Positions 1 through 8,293 of a stretch of DNA of 48,892 nucleotides are shown here, piece by piece (the first letter of the stretch is position 1; each line of letters starts with the position of its first letter). Below the pieces are notes generated by a model. The model saw nothing but the letters and a program-made list of their open reading frames with translations. It did no database searches and was not told the origin of the DNA. Source of the DNA: Melioribacter roseus (lineage in GTDB: Bacteria; Bacteroidota; Ignavibacteria; Ignavibacteriales; Melioribacteraceae); contig DYJK01000011.1 in NCBI GenBank assembly GCA_020723165.1, forward strand, positions 1 to 48,892, read 5' to 3'. The translations under genes and the position numbers were made by a program.

Positions 1-89
1 ATTTTACCGGTAGTTTGACTTAACAAAAGACCAGCACTTGAGAAAAACACAATCAAGATTAACATAAAAATTCGTCTTCTTGAGTTCAT
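1..89 (-). CDS. N-terminus of a secreted protein, probably a TonB-dependent receptor (partial)
   Basis: An ATG at 87-89 opens a frame that stays open for 29 codons to the left edge. It encodes a clear signal peptide: basic MNSRRR, then a hydrophobic stretch (IFMLILIVFFSSAGLLL), then SQTTGK. The residues just after the likely cleavage site, TTGK followed by Ile or Met, match the start of the mature TonB-dependent receptor at 35714-38704 (AGTTGKIKGTV), where the carboxypeptidase-like regulatory domain begins. I therefore infer a TonB-dependent outer-membrane receptor serving the GH89/symporter operon just upstream. The inference rests on few residues; any secreted protein is possible. It is the last visible gene of the leftward run that starts at 5346. 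Confidence 0.45.
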   Translation of the reverse strand, partial: MNSRRRIFMLILIVFFSSAGLLLSQTTGK

Positions 90-106
90 CGATTTACCTA
101 TTTGAA

Positions 107-619
107 TTATTTCCATTTTATTAAATACTTGATAAATACCGCTTTCATTTTAGGACCTTGCCGCTGTCCGGTTACTCCATCAATAATATTAAAATCATAG
201 CCGTTTTCTTTTTTGAAATAACCAATCCAATAAGGGTATTCCATAATGTTCTTCAACTCGATTTCAATTTGAGGGCAATCCTGATATTTTCTTTTTTTAT
301 AGAGAATTTCATTTATGATAAATTTTCTTGCTTTATCCCCGGCTTCGTTTTCGGTTACATCCGGGATGAAGTTGTTAACATTAACTATGTTATTGAAATT
401 GTTATTCACAAGATAAGCGCACTCGCCGTTTATCATATCCACACACACATGTGATAACCGACTTTTACCATCGTTAGAGTGTATCGTAACAGCAAATAAA
501 TAATACGGCAAAAAGATAAGTTCGGATCGACATAGATCTTTTTTCCTCTGGAATAGATTCTCCTTTCTAACTAATTCTTCAACTGCACGATTTTTATTAA
601 TTAGCGGTTGATATTGCAT
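107..619 (-). CDS. Hypothetical protein, 170 aa
   Basis: An intact 170-residue frame starting MQYQPLINKN from ATG at 617-619, six bases after the stop of the small membrane protein upstream, so it is almost certainly co-transcribed with the symporter operon. I do not recognise the family. It has no signal peptide and no membrane helix. The N-terminal third is basic and charged. The centre (PYYLFAVTIHSNDGKSRLSHVCVDMINGECAYL) looks like a beta-rich fold, and the C-terminus has aromatic-rich YPYWIGYFKKENGYDF followed by IDGVTGQRQGPKMK. It is probably cytoplasmic. Its function is unknown; the context suggests an accessory role in uptake or use of an N-acetylglucosamine-containing substrate. Confidence 0.6.
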   Translation of the reverse strand: MQYQPLINKNRAVEELVRKENLFQRKKDLCRSELIFLPYYLFAVTIHSNDGKSRLSHVCVDMINGECAYLVNNNFNNIVNVNNFIPDVTENEAGDKARKFIINEILYKKRKYQDCPQIEIELKNIMEYPYWIGYFKKENGYDFNIIDGVTGQRQGPKMKAVFIKYLIKWK

Positions 620-624
620 TATTA

Positions 625-819
625 CTAACCATTTTTCTTAGAAATTAAAAAAGCACCGCCTGATATAATGAAAAACAAAAAACTGCAAATGAGATTAACT
701 ATTATTCCTTTTCCCGGTTCTGTAAAGAAAAGTGCAGCCAATAAACTCAAGCCAAACACACAAAAGAATATGCTGATGATAGTCATTATAGAAATACCGG
801 TTTTTCTTTCTTGATTCAT
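625..819 (-). CDS. Small two-helix membrane protein, 64 aa
   Basis: A tiny protein with two strongly hydrophobic segments, about residues 10-32 (ISIMTIISIFFCVFGLSLLAAL) and 40-58 (IIVNLICSFLFFIISGGAFL), ending in a basic SKKNG tail. I chose the ATG at 817-819 over the TTG three codons upstream. The gene lies between a second two-helix protein (837-1046) and the hypothetical protein at 107-619, with gaps of 17 and 5 bases, downstream of the sodium:solute symporter. I infer a small accessory membrane protein of the symporter operon, perhaps an associated subunit. There is no direct sequence evidence for its function. Confidence 0.6.
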   Translation of the reverse strand: MNQERKTGISIMTIISIFFCVFGLSLLAALFFTEPGKGIIVNLICSFLFFIISGGAFLISKKNG

Positions 820-836
820 TTTATCCAACTGTTATT

Positions 837-1046
837 CTAAAAAATGGAATAGACAACAAGCATTATTATAGTTAACAGTGCTATCCATATTTTTAAATTT
901 CTCCAAATGTTGTTATCTGCTGCTCCTGAATAGATATAACTTTTCTTTAATGTCAGTGCAAATACAAACGGAAGCAAAAAAGTAATCAGCACAATTAATC
1001 TTGCACTCCCCACATCAATATGACTGATCCAATCAAAGTTTAACAT
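837..1046 (-). CDS. Small two-helix membrane protein next to the symporter, 69 aa
   Basis: A 69-residue protein with two predicted membrane helices: residues 14-32 (ARLIVLITFLLPFVFALTL) and 49-68 (LKIWIALLTIIMLVVYSIF). They are joined by a polar linker KKSYIYSGAADNNIWRN. The ATG at 1044-1046 follows the stop of the symporter gene by a single base, so translation is probably coupled. Very small hydrophobic proteins encoded directly after solute:sodium symporters fit an auxiliary subunit, but I cannot name the family. The linker with paired Asn and Trp is the only distinctive part. Confidence 0.65.
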   Translation of the reverse strand: MLNFDWISHIDVGSARLIVLITFLLPFVFALTLKKSYIYSGAADNNIWRNLKIWIALLTIIMLVVYSIF

Positions 1047-1047
1047 T

Positions 1048-2589
1048 TCAATTCTCGTGTTCTATCTTTCTTTTTAGTATGTCTTGTAGTTCAGGATCTT
1101 TTACTACCAAACCGTAAACTAACCCTCTTAAATTTTCTATTGGATGAGGCTTTGTAACAATACTCACAATGATCGTGACAATAGCAGAGCCAAGAAAACT
1201 CCACCAGGAGATATATAAAAACGGTTCACTAATAGAGAAAAGAGATTTCTTATATAAATACATTAGTGCAGAGAGGCAGATGCCGGCAATTAATCCAGAC
1301 AATCCTCCCCATTGCGTAATTCTTTTCGAAAAGATTCCTAAGATTAATACAGCAAAAATGGGTCCCTGGATAAATGAATTAATTGTTTGAACGTAAACAT
1401 AGATACCCGGGAATTGTGCGCTTAGAGGAGAAGTAATTATTGCAAAGATTAAAATGATTGCTGTTACATATCTTCCTACAACAAGATAATGTTTATCTGT
1501 TGCATTTTTCTTGATGAGCAATTCATAAATATCTTTTGTCCAAATAGTAGCAACAGAATTTACTATAGCGCTCACAGTCGACATTAATGCAGCTAAGAAT
1601 GCTGCGAATACAAGTCCGGTTAATCCGGGCGGTAACAATTCTTTAATTAACTTAGCATACACACTATCCCCGTCTTGTACATTAGGGAATAATGCAACGG
1701 CTATCAATCCAGGGAAAACTATTAATACCGGTATAAGCAATTTTAAGAATGCACCGAAAATCATACTTGCTTTCGCATTCCATTCATCCTTAGCACCCAA
1801 CGATCTTTGAATGATAATCTGGTTGCCAATGTAATAAGCCGGCGCAAGTACAAACGCTAACCCGAATAATATACCGGTCCATGGATAAGGTGTATTGGTA
1901 TCAGGTGATAAGACAAGATTAAAATGATGTTGGTACTCTGGACCAAGAGAAATAACCTGATTATATAATTCGTTAATACCGCCAATCTGCCATAGACCAA
2001 GAATCAGAATTGCTAAGCTGCCAATAATCATTATGATCACTTGTATCACATCTGTCATAACAACAGCAAGCAATCCACCGGTTATAGTGTATATACCAAC
2101 AATAACAACGGTAAGAATTATAGAAAGCATGATAGGCCAGCCAAGCATCTCTTTTAGTAAAACACCGGTTGCCCATAACATAACACCAAGTGTAAAGGAA
2201 ATAAATATTAACCAAAGAGAGGCGCTGATTACACGTAAGTGAGTATTATATCTTCTGCCAAGATATTCCGGGATAGTATAAACACCGGCTTTCCAGTAGT
2301 AGGGAATAAAAACCAACCCGGCTAAAATCATTGCCGGCACAGATCCAATCCAATCAAAGTTTGCAACTACAATTCCAAATCTGTAAGCTTGCCCGGTTAA
2401 CCCTACGAAGTCTACTGCCCCAATATCGGTTCCAACAATAGAAATTGCGATAGCCCAGAACGGCAACATTTTTCCGGCAAGAAAATAATCCGAAGAAGAT
2501 GAAACATATTTTTCATAATATAAACCAATTACAACAGTACCGACCAAATAGAGAAATATTATAAAGTAATCAATGCCGATAAGCGACAT
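1048..2589 (-). CDS. Sodium:solute symporter (SSS/SLC5 family)
   Basis: A 513-residue polytopic inner-membrane protein starting MSLIGIDYFIIFLYLVGTVVIGLYY. The ATG at 2587-2589 follows a GGAG in the right place, so I prefer it to a GTG four codons upstream. SSS landmarks are visible: the first helix followed by SSSSDYFLAGKMLPFWAIAIS, then a glycine-rich GTDIGAVDFVGLTGQAYRFG, the QRSLGAKDEWNAKASMIF block near residue 265, and FAAFLAALMSTVSAIVNSVATIWTKDIY near residue 335, which carries the Ser/Thr sodium-site region of SLC5 proteins. About 13 membrane segments are likely. Its place between a GH89 glycosidase and tiny membrane proteins suggests it imports a sugar, amino sugar or short glycoside. 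The exact substrate cannot be read from sequence. Confidence 0.92.
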   Translation of the reverse strand: MSLIGIDYFIIFLYLVGTVVIGLYYEKYVSSSSDYFLAGKMLPFWAIAISIVGTDIGAVDFVGLTGQAYRFGIVVANFDWIGSVPAMILAGLVFIPYYWKAGVYTIPEYLGRRYNTHLRVISASLWLIFISFTLGVMLWATGVLLKEMLGWPIMLSIILTVVIVGIYTITGGLLAVVMTDVIQVIIMIIGSLAILILGLWQIGGINELYNQVISLGPEYQHHFNLVLSPDTNTPYPWTGILFGLAFVLAPAYYIGNQIIIQRSLGAKDEWNAKASMIFGAFLKLLIPVLIVFPGLIAVALFPNVQDGDSVYAKLIKELLPPGLTGLVFAAFLAALMSTVSAIVNSVATIWTKDIYELLIKKNATDKHYLVVGRYVTAIILIFAIITSPLSAQFPGIYVYVQTINSFIQGPIFAVLILGIFSKRITQWGGLSGLIAGICLSALMYLYKKSLFSISEPFLYISWWSFLGSAIVTIIVSIVTKPHPIENLRGLVYGLVVKDPELQDILKRKIEHEN

Positions 2590-2636
2590 ACAACTCTCCA
2601 CGGCAATATTTTAGTGCCGGAATTAAATTTCTTTGT

Positions 2637-4790
2637 CTAAATATTTTCTGAGTACATTTTGTAATTCACAACAAATTTCTCAGCCAATTTTATTTCGTCT
2701 TTACCATTAACTACATCATAGCTGTTGGTTTTATTAGACCATTCAATTGCATGAGATATTATCCAGTTATTAAAATCTGTTTCATTAAAATCTTTCTTTG
2801 ATGTTAAAGAGGATAAACAATAATCGAAAAAACATTTCCACCTTGGTATGTAATAATCTTTTATCAGCCCGCCCCATTGTTTGTTTGCATAATCATGGAA
2901 CTCATTTATTTCAGGTGAACTCCATAAAGTAATTTGTCTTCTTGCATTCCACTCCAGCAGTTTTAAATCGTTTTCGTCCTTCTTCTTACTTTTGGCAGAA
3001 TTAAGCCAAGAACCGAGCGAAAAATTTTTATTACTGGCAAGAAGCTCGTCCAGATCCCAGCATAGAGATATAAATAATTCTGAGTACTTTTTGAATTCAT
3101 CTATATCTTTCTGATTATACGTTGATATAATCTTTCCAAAAAGCCGGTTAGCTAAGTTAGCGCCGAATTGCCGTGTTACATCAACAACATCGTAGCGGTA
3201 CGTTTCTATTTCTTTTAAGTAAATTGCATTGGATAGAAGTAATTCAGCAGCTTTCAACAAATCCAAATTGCTATAGTAAATCTCTGTAGAGCCGTTTGAA
3301 CTTACATTTTTGATATTAAATTTTGGAACTGAGCAGATTACAGATTCGATAGGTGTATATCCTTTTGGACCGGAATAAACGGTATCAAGTAAAATACTCC
3401 AGGCATTGTTAATATTAGCTGATGTAAACCCATAGCGTCTTTCTGAATACTTATTAATCCAGTCTTCAGAATTTATTTTTTCCTTATGCCAATTTAATTC
3501 CATAAATAATTCGTAAACCGGCACATTATTTTCAATTCCTTCCGGTACAATACCAATACCGATTAATTTACTACTTGGTATTTCTTCTTTTGCATTTTGC
3601 AAGTCACTCACAATTTTTGGGATATTTCCGCCCAACCCGGTTCTACCGCCAAAGTTATTAATTATACTCCATATCCAGGGTTGACCATGAAAATGATCGG
3701 TTTTATTCCACTTAGGTTCGGTTTCGCAAAACATATCAAGCACAATAGTATGATTAGGATCAAGAACTGAAATGCTGTCATCACGGATTGTCCAGCTCTG
3801 TAAAATCCAAACAGCATCTTTATCAGCTTCCATTAAACTTTCCTGGATTCCTTTATAAACACGGCTCATGTAATCCTTAGATTTATCGGAGGAATCAATT
3901 TCATGGAAAATGTCGCCGGCAAAAAAATGATCATTACCGTATAATTCGTTTTGAACATCAAAGAATAGTTTACCTAATTTCTTAAATAACGGATCTGAAG
4001 GATCCAGAAAATAGACTCCATCAAAATCATACCAGCTTTTTAGTTTGGTAATTTGTGCCTCAGGAAATCTTTTTGCAAAGGCCCTCGGCACCCTTCCGGT
4101 AAAAGTTTGAAGTACCGGTGTAATATTTAATGAACGGAGTCTCTCTAAAATTTTTAATTGTAATTCTTTTTGATCGTCAACCCAGTTTTGTGTTGTAGGT
4201 CCACCCCAACCATCCAAATTATTTAACCATCCCCAGGCATTAAACGCCGGGCCAGGTAAAAATTCAAAAACTTCCTTTTGATCACATCCTATTTCAGAAA
4301 ATAATTTCTGCCATACTGCTTCTTGCCCAACCAGCGACAAAACTAAATTTATTCCATTTAATGCCATCCAATCAATTTCTTTTTCCCATCTTTCCCAATT
4401 CCACCAAGGTGTTGAGTAACTAAACGTACAATAATTAAGATAATAACGGTATTTAAATTGTGATTTTATTGTTACCGGCGCATTAAGCTTTTGTAATCGT
4501 TCGGATAATTTTATTTGATTTCCATTCCAGCCAATATGGCAATTACTATAATATTTCAAATACCAATTTAGTGCTGAAGCAACTGAAACCTGATTGTTGC
4601 CATCCAGAACAACTAGATCATTACTATTATTATAGATACTGAACATATCATTACCATTGATTTCGGTAATTTTAGCTTCAAATTGCTTATAATGATCTGG
4701 TAACAGTCTTTTGATTAAATCAGTTACCGCAATTTCGCTAAGTGCTATTTTCTTCTCTGTTTCTACTAAATTATAGTCAGTATTATCCAC
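2637..4790 (-). CDS. Alpha-N-acetylglucosaminidase, GH89 (NAGLU-like)
   Basis: A 717-residue relative of human lysosomal NAGLU. It has the N-terminal alpha/beta domain (1-105), then the barrel beginning FKYRYYLNYCTFSYSTPWWNWERWEKEIDWMALNGINLVL. The two carboxylates I align with the GH89 catalytic pair are Glu297 (AGDIFHEID) and Glu417 (GIVPEGIENN). The stretch between them (HGQPWIWSIINNFGG, LDMFCETEP) matches NAGLU closely. It should release terminal alpha-linked GlcNAc. There is no signal peptide. The start is a GTG 25 bases after the acetyltransferase stop, so I place the enzyme in the cytoplasm, working on material brought in by the symporter that follows. Some homologues are secreted, so the location is inferred. 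Confidence 0.93.
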   Translation of the reverse strand: MDNTDYNLVETEKKIALSEIAVTDLIKRLLPDHYKQFEAKITEINGNDMFSIYNNSNDLVVLDGNNQVSVASALNWYLKYYSNCHIGWNGNQIKLSERLQKLNAPVTIKSQFKYRYYLNYCTFSYSTPWWNWERWEKEIDWMALNGINLVLSLVGQEAVWQKLFSEIGCDQKEVFEFLPGPAFNAWGWLNNLDGWGGPTTQNWVDDQKELQLKILERLRSLNITPVLQTFTGRVPRAFAKRFPEAQITKLKSWYDFDGVYFLDPSDPLFKKLGKLFFDVQNELYGNDHFFAGDIFHEIDSSDKSKDYMSRVYKGIQESLMEADKDAVWILQSWTIRDDSISVLDPNHTIVLDMFCETEPKWNKTDHFHGQPWIWSIINNFGGRTGLGGNIPKIVSDLQNAKEEIPSSKLIGIGIVPEGIENNVPVYELFMELNWHKEKINSEDWINKYSERRYGFTSANINNAWSILLDTVYSGPKGYTPIESVICSVPKFNIKNVSSNGSTEIYYSNLDLLKAAELLLSNAIYLKEIETYRYDVVDVTRQFGANLANRLFGKIISTYNQKDIDEFKKYSELFISLCWDLDELLASNKNFSLGSWLNSAKSKKKDENDLKLLEWNARRQITLWSSPEINEFHDYANKQWGGLIKDYYIPRWKCFFDYCLSSLTSKKDFNETDFNNWIISHAIEWSNKTNSYDVVNGKDEIKLAEKFVVNYKMYSENI

Positions 4791-4815
4791 AGTATTTATT
4801 CCCGTACAAGATTAT

Positions 4816-5346
4816 TCAGAAAGTCGGACCATTTAAATCGACCAGTCCATTTGGCCATGGTTCACCGGATAGTAATTTTACCATTACATCTTTATTTCTT
4901 TCTATCTTAACTTCATTAGTTAGATATTCTACATACTTTATTTCGTTGTCAATGTTAAAATAACCGCTTGAACTATATACTCGGTTATCTCCAAATAGCA
5001 TCGCATATTTATAGCCTTGTTTAATAAGCCAATCATCAGCTAATTTTAAGATGATTTTCGTTAAACCTTTGTATCGATAATCGGGGTGAGTACATACTTC
5101 TGCAATGCCGCCAATTTTAATCTTTTTATTATCGACTGTAATTATCTTTTCATGAAGGGCAACATGAGAGATTATCTCATCATCACTTTCCAAATACCAT
5201 CTATACGCCGGGGCTTCCTTAAAATAACGTCGCTCATTAAATATCGTTTGGTTTGCAAAACACAAGGCAAGCAAAGTTTTCAATTTTGTGTCTAAATTTT
5301 TATTAACATCCAAATCTCTAACAAATTTTATTTCATATGATCTCAT
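4816..5346 (-). CDS. GNAT-family N-acetyltransferase
   Basis: A 176-residue protein with the GNAT fold. The core strand and acetyl-CoA loop run across residues 78-100: IGGIAEVCTHPDYRYKGLTK, where RYKGLT replaces the usual R/Q-x-x-G-x-G/A pyrophosphate loop. It is followed by the helix IILKLADDWLIKQGYKYAMLFG and the C-terminal YSSSGYF segment. I chose the ATG at 5344-5346 rather than a TTG seven codons upstream. It is the first gene of the GH89 operon, directly under the divergent operator region. Acetylation of an amino sugar (glucosamine to N-acetylglucosamine) would fit the GH89 neighbour, but GNAT substrates cannot be assigned from sequence. Confidence 0.85.
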   Translation of the reverse strand: MRSYEIKFVRDLDVNKNLDTKLKTLLALCFANQTIFNERRYFKEAPAYRWYLESDDEIISHVALHEKIITVDNKKIKIGGIAEVCTHPDYRYKGLTKIILKLADDWLIKQGYKYAMLFGDNRVYSSSGYFNIDNEIKYVEYLTNEVKIERNKDVMVKLLSGEPWPNGLVDLNGPTF

Positions 5347-5390
5347 CAAACAACCTACCAGATTCAATTAGGGGTTAACCCAATATTTAC

Positions 5391-5450
5391 TTAGTGTATT
5401 AATTACAATATATACACTTTTAATATAATATCTTAGTGTCAAAAACACAA
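5391..5450. promoter_or_regulatory. Candidate NUDIX-regulator (NrtR-like) operator with repeated AGTGTAT half-sites
   Basis: The 203 bases between the divergent acetyltransferase and NUDIX-regulator starts hold a perfect inverted repeat AGTGTAT (5393-5399) / ATACACT (5412-5418) with a 12-base spacer. A third TTAGTGT follows at 5433-5439, and it faces ACAC at 5445-5448 to make a second, weaker palindrome. NrtR-like regulators usually act on divergent promoters next to their own gene through AT-rich palindromes. I therefore propose this as the operator for both the GH89 operon and the regulator itself. Seen: the repeats. Inferred: the binding protein. Confidence 0.55.
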
Positions 5451-5549
5451 TAACTTTTTAATTATTTAAAAAATAATTTATATTTACAAAGAGTAATATT
5501 TGACAGTATTTTTATAATTAATGTTATCATAAACAAAACAAACAATACT

Positions 5550-6236
5550 GTGGCAAAAAAATCAGAACAAATAATCAAAAACTTATCAACCGATAGCGTC
5601 ATATTCGGTTTTGACAATTCAGAGTTAAAAGTACTGCTCATTAAACTTGCCGTTGAACCTCAAAAAGGAGAATGGGCTTTACCGGGAAGCAACATACTTA
5701 CTGATGAAAACTTAGATGTTGCCGCAAAACGTGTATTAAAAGAACTTACTGGACTTGATAATGTCTATATGGAACAACTATACACCTTTGGCGATGTTTT
5801 ACGTTTTCCATTATTCAGGGTTGTTACAGTAGCTTATTTTGCACTTGTTAAAATTGAAGATTATCAACCCGAGCCTGGACCAAAAGCTAGTGACGCAAAG
5901 TGGTTTCCAATTAAAAAACTTCCTAAACTACCTTTCGATCATATTGAAATTATAAACTATGCATTAAAAAGATTGAAACAACGCGTAAGAATACGTCCCA
6001 TAGGTTTTGAATTATTACCCATGAAATTTACCCTCTCCCAGCTTCAAAATCTATACGAGACTATAATGGATGTTGAAATGGACAAAAGAAATTTTAGGAA
6101 AAAAATTATCGGGATGAATCTTCTAATACCTCTAGAAAAACAGAAAGGGGTTCCTCATCGTGCCGCAAAATTATATAGATTTGATAAGCGCAAGTACGAC
6201 AGCTTGAAAGAGAAGGGATTTAATTTTGAGATTTGA
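5550..6236 (+). CDS. NUDIX-domain transcriptional regulator (NrtR/AraR-like)
   Basis: A 228-residue protein starting from GTG at 5550; no in-frame ATG lies upstream before a stop. Residues about 12-140 form a NUDIX domain (DSVIFGFDNSELKVLLIK, GEWALPGSNI, then the NUDIX-box region GSNILTDENLDVAAKRVLKE). The catalytic REUxEE core is degenerate (RVLKEL), so hydrolysis is unlikely and the domain probably only senses a ligand. Residues about 150-228 (FTLSQLQNLYETIMDVEMDK, NFRKKIIGMNLLIP) form the winged-helix DNA-binding domain of the NrtR family. In Bacteroidetes such proteins control sugar pathways and bind sugar-derived effectors. It is the only plus-strand gene here and faces the GH89 operon across the AGTGTAT repeats. 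Confidence 0.88.
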   Translation: MAKKSEQIIKNLSTDSVIFGFDNSELKVLLIKLAVEPQKGEWALPGSNILTDENLDVAAKRVLKELTGLDNVYMEQLYTFGDVLRFPLFRVVTVAYFALVKIEDYQPEPGPKASDAKWFPIKKLPKLPFDHIEIINYALKRLKQRVRIRPIGFELLPMKFTLSQLQNLYETIMDVEMDKRNFRKKIIGMNLLIPLEKQKGVPHRAAKLYRFDKRKYDSLKEKGFNFEI

Positions 6237-6301
6237 TTTCGACCTAGAGCAATGCTGAGTCGTTTAGCAAAAAATGGGGACGACAAATTACTTAAAATCA
6301 C

Positions 6302-8173
6302 CTAATGAAACAGTTCGTTATCATCTATTTCTCTTCTTTCATGTTTGCTTGATTTAATCATCACTTTCAATTCTTCTCCTTCAACATCATCGAAGTATTC
6401 GAGATAAAATTTGTGACTGCCGGAGAGCAAAGCAATGCTTCCGTATTTTGTTCTCGGACTGTGCGAGCCGTTGTTATCTACAACAAGCTGATCATCAATG
6501 TATAATTTTGCGCCGTCATCGGAACGAACGTAAAAGGTGTAAACATCGTTATCGTCAACACGAATCAATCCGCTGTAAGTTATAGCGAATTGATCTTCGC
6601 GCTCCTTTACGTCATCAATAGAAATATTTTTCAGCACGCCATTCTTCGTTTCTTTTATTTTATCAAACTCCGGCAAATTCAGCCAGTTAGTTCCTTCATA
6701 ATATTTATAATTCAATCCGCTGTTTGCCGGAATAAAAGAGACTCCCTTTTGTCCTTCAACTTTTTCAAATGCCATTACACTCGTTTTACTTTTTCGAGAG
6801 CCGTCGAAAGAAGAAACTTTTAGCGTGCATGATCTATTAATTGTTATTTGTCCTTTGTACAATTGTGAATTTATCGTTGGTTCATTTCCATCAAGAGTAA
6901 ATCTTGTTTGTGAGTTTTTATTATAATTCAAAACTGTTATAGTTACTTCATCTATAAATTTGTTATTAGCTGCACGTATCACCGGCGCAGACAATGTTAA
7001 TAATTGTTCCGATTCTTTTTTCAATTCGAGTTGATCGAACAAACTGCCGTTGTAATCAATCGCACTGAGATAAAGTTGATTGCCATTAATGGAAACGAGA
7101 CAAAAATTGTGGGCACTTTTTACTTTTGCAGTAAACCACGATCTCATCACAGCGCTTTTTTCCAGATTGCCTCCGGCGCCACCGGTTTGTATATAAACAA
7201 CACCGCTCTCATCAATTTTATCATTCACTATCCGCCATGTTCTTTCGTAGCTGTGAATGTGTCCGTAAAAAACAATATCGACATTATATTTTTCGTAGAG
7301 AGGAATGAGCGGAAGAATTACCGGGTCGCCTTTTAATCTGAGCGATGTTTCGGAATTACCGTAATCATCGTAATCGGAAGAATACGCGGGATGATGATGC
7401 AAGACAATTTTCCAAACTGATTTTGATTTTGCAAGCTCTTCTTCGAGCCAATTATATTGTTCGTTTCCCGGTTCAAGTTCAAGATTGCTGTCGATAATAA
7501 AAAATTGTGTATTGCAGTAAGTAAAAGTGTAATAACTTTTTTCGCTCCGCGATTTCATGTACTTAAAATAATTCGGATCGTTATTATCATGATTACCCAT
7601 CACCGGAAAGAGCGGAATGCTTTTCATGAACTCGTGTGCATTGGAAAGAAATTGATTGCGCCACATGTTAACGTCTTCGCCTCTTTCAACAAGGTCGCCG
7701 GCTATCAATCCGAAGTTTGGTCTTTCCAACAAAGCCATTGTAGAAATTTTATTCCATGCAAGCGTATCATCCTGTTGCTGCGAATCGCTGAAGACAGTAA
7801 ATGTAAACGGCTGTTCGAAATCGGGAAAAGTTGAAATCGGCAGAATATCATAATTAAGTGTATCACCATTCGCAGCATAGGAAAGTACTTTGTAAAAATA
7901 TTGCGTGCCGGGTTCAAGATTTTTCAATTCTATTACATGCATCATCGAAAGCGAGTCGTGAATTATTTTTTGATTTAGCACGGGAGAATTTTTATCAACC
8001 TCTGCTTTGCAGAATTTGACTTCGCCTTTTGAAGCGAGGTTTGTTTCCCACAATATCATAATTGAATTTGTTGATGTGTTCTGCGCGTAAGGTTTGACAA
8101 GAAAATTTAATTTTGCTTCTTGAGAGAAAATGATTGTTGAAAGAATAAATAGGCTTAGAAAGATTTTTTTCAT
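6302..8173 (-). CDS. Secreted purple-acid-phosphatase-like metallophosphoesterase with chitobiase-like and PA14 domains
   Basis: A 623-residue exported protein. The signal peptide is MKKIFLSLFILSTIIFSQ; I use the ATG at 8171-8173, preceded by GGAG, not a TTG six codons further out. Residues 20-115 are the purple acid phosphatase N-terminal fibronectin-like domain. The calcineurin-like phosphoesterase domain follows with its metal motifs in order: FSDSQ, GDLVERG, GNHDNND, HHHPAYS and GHIHSYERTW. About residues 405-465 form a chitobiase/HEX C-terminal-like repeat (TRFTLDGNEPTINS). Residues about 486-623 form a PA14 domain (YYEG, SDDGAKLYIDD, GSH). The same two C-terminal domains end the GH92 protein at 9914-12856. 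It probably removes phosphate from a glycan or sugar phosphate outside the cytoplasm. Confidence 0.9.
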   Translation of the reverse strand: MKKIFLSLFILSTIIFSQEAKLNFLVKPYAQNTSTNSIMILWETNLASKGEVKFCKAEVDKNSPVLNQKIIHDSLSMMHVIELKNLEPGTQYFYKVLSYAANGDTLNYDILPISTFPDFEQPFTFTVFSDSQQQDDTLAWNKISTMALLERPNFGLIAGDLVERGEDVNMWRNQFLSNAHEFMKSIPLFPVMGNHDNNDPNYFKYMKSRSEKSYYTFTYCNTQFFIIDSNLELEPGNEQYNWLEEELAKSKSVWKIVLHHHPAYSSDYDDYGNSETSLRLKGDPVILPLIPLYEKYNVDIVFYGHIHSYERTWRIVNDKIDESGVVYIQTGGAGGNLEKSAVMRSWFTAKVKSAHNFCLVSINGNQLYLSAIDYNGSLFDQLELKKESEQLLTLSAPVIRAANNKFIDEVTITVLNYNKNSQTRFTLDGNEPTINSQLYKGQITINRSCTLKVSSFDGSRKSKTSVMAFEKVEGQKGVSFIPANSGLNYKYYEGTNWLNLPEFDKIKETKNGVLKNISIDDVKEREDQFAITYSGLIRVDDNDVYTFYVRSDDGAKLYIDDQLVVDNNGSHSPRTKYGSIALLSGSHKFYLEYFDDVEGEELKVMIKSSKHERREIDDNELFH

Positions 8174-8222
8174 TGAGGGTAATCTCCACAAAACTCAACA
8201 CATTTTTTTATAAGCAATACAT

Positions 8223-8254
8223 GACCTTGAAGGTTCTGCACAACCTTTAAGGTC
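8223..8254. repeat. Intergenic hairpin with 13-base arms
   Basis: GACCTTGAAGGTT at 8223-8235 pairs with AACCTTTAAGGTC at 8242-8254, with one mismatch and a six-base loop. Each arm is itself close to a palindrome (AACCTT.AAGGTT type). It sits between the alkaline phosphatase stop and the metallophosphoesterase start. It could be an RNA hairpin that tunes expression between the two genes or a member of a dispersed REP-like family. No T-run follows it in the direction of transcription. Confidence 0.55.
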
Positions 8255-8293
8255 GAGAAGTTTTACTACGATATTCAAAAAGAATCCAAAATT

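Noticed and set aside
1973-2215. An 80-codon frame rich in Tyr, Trp and Cys
   Set aside because: It is an out-of-frame reading of the symporter membrane segments, which explains its odd composition.
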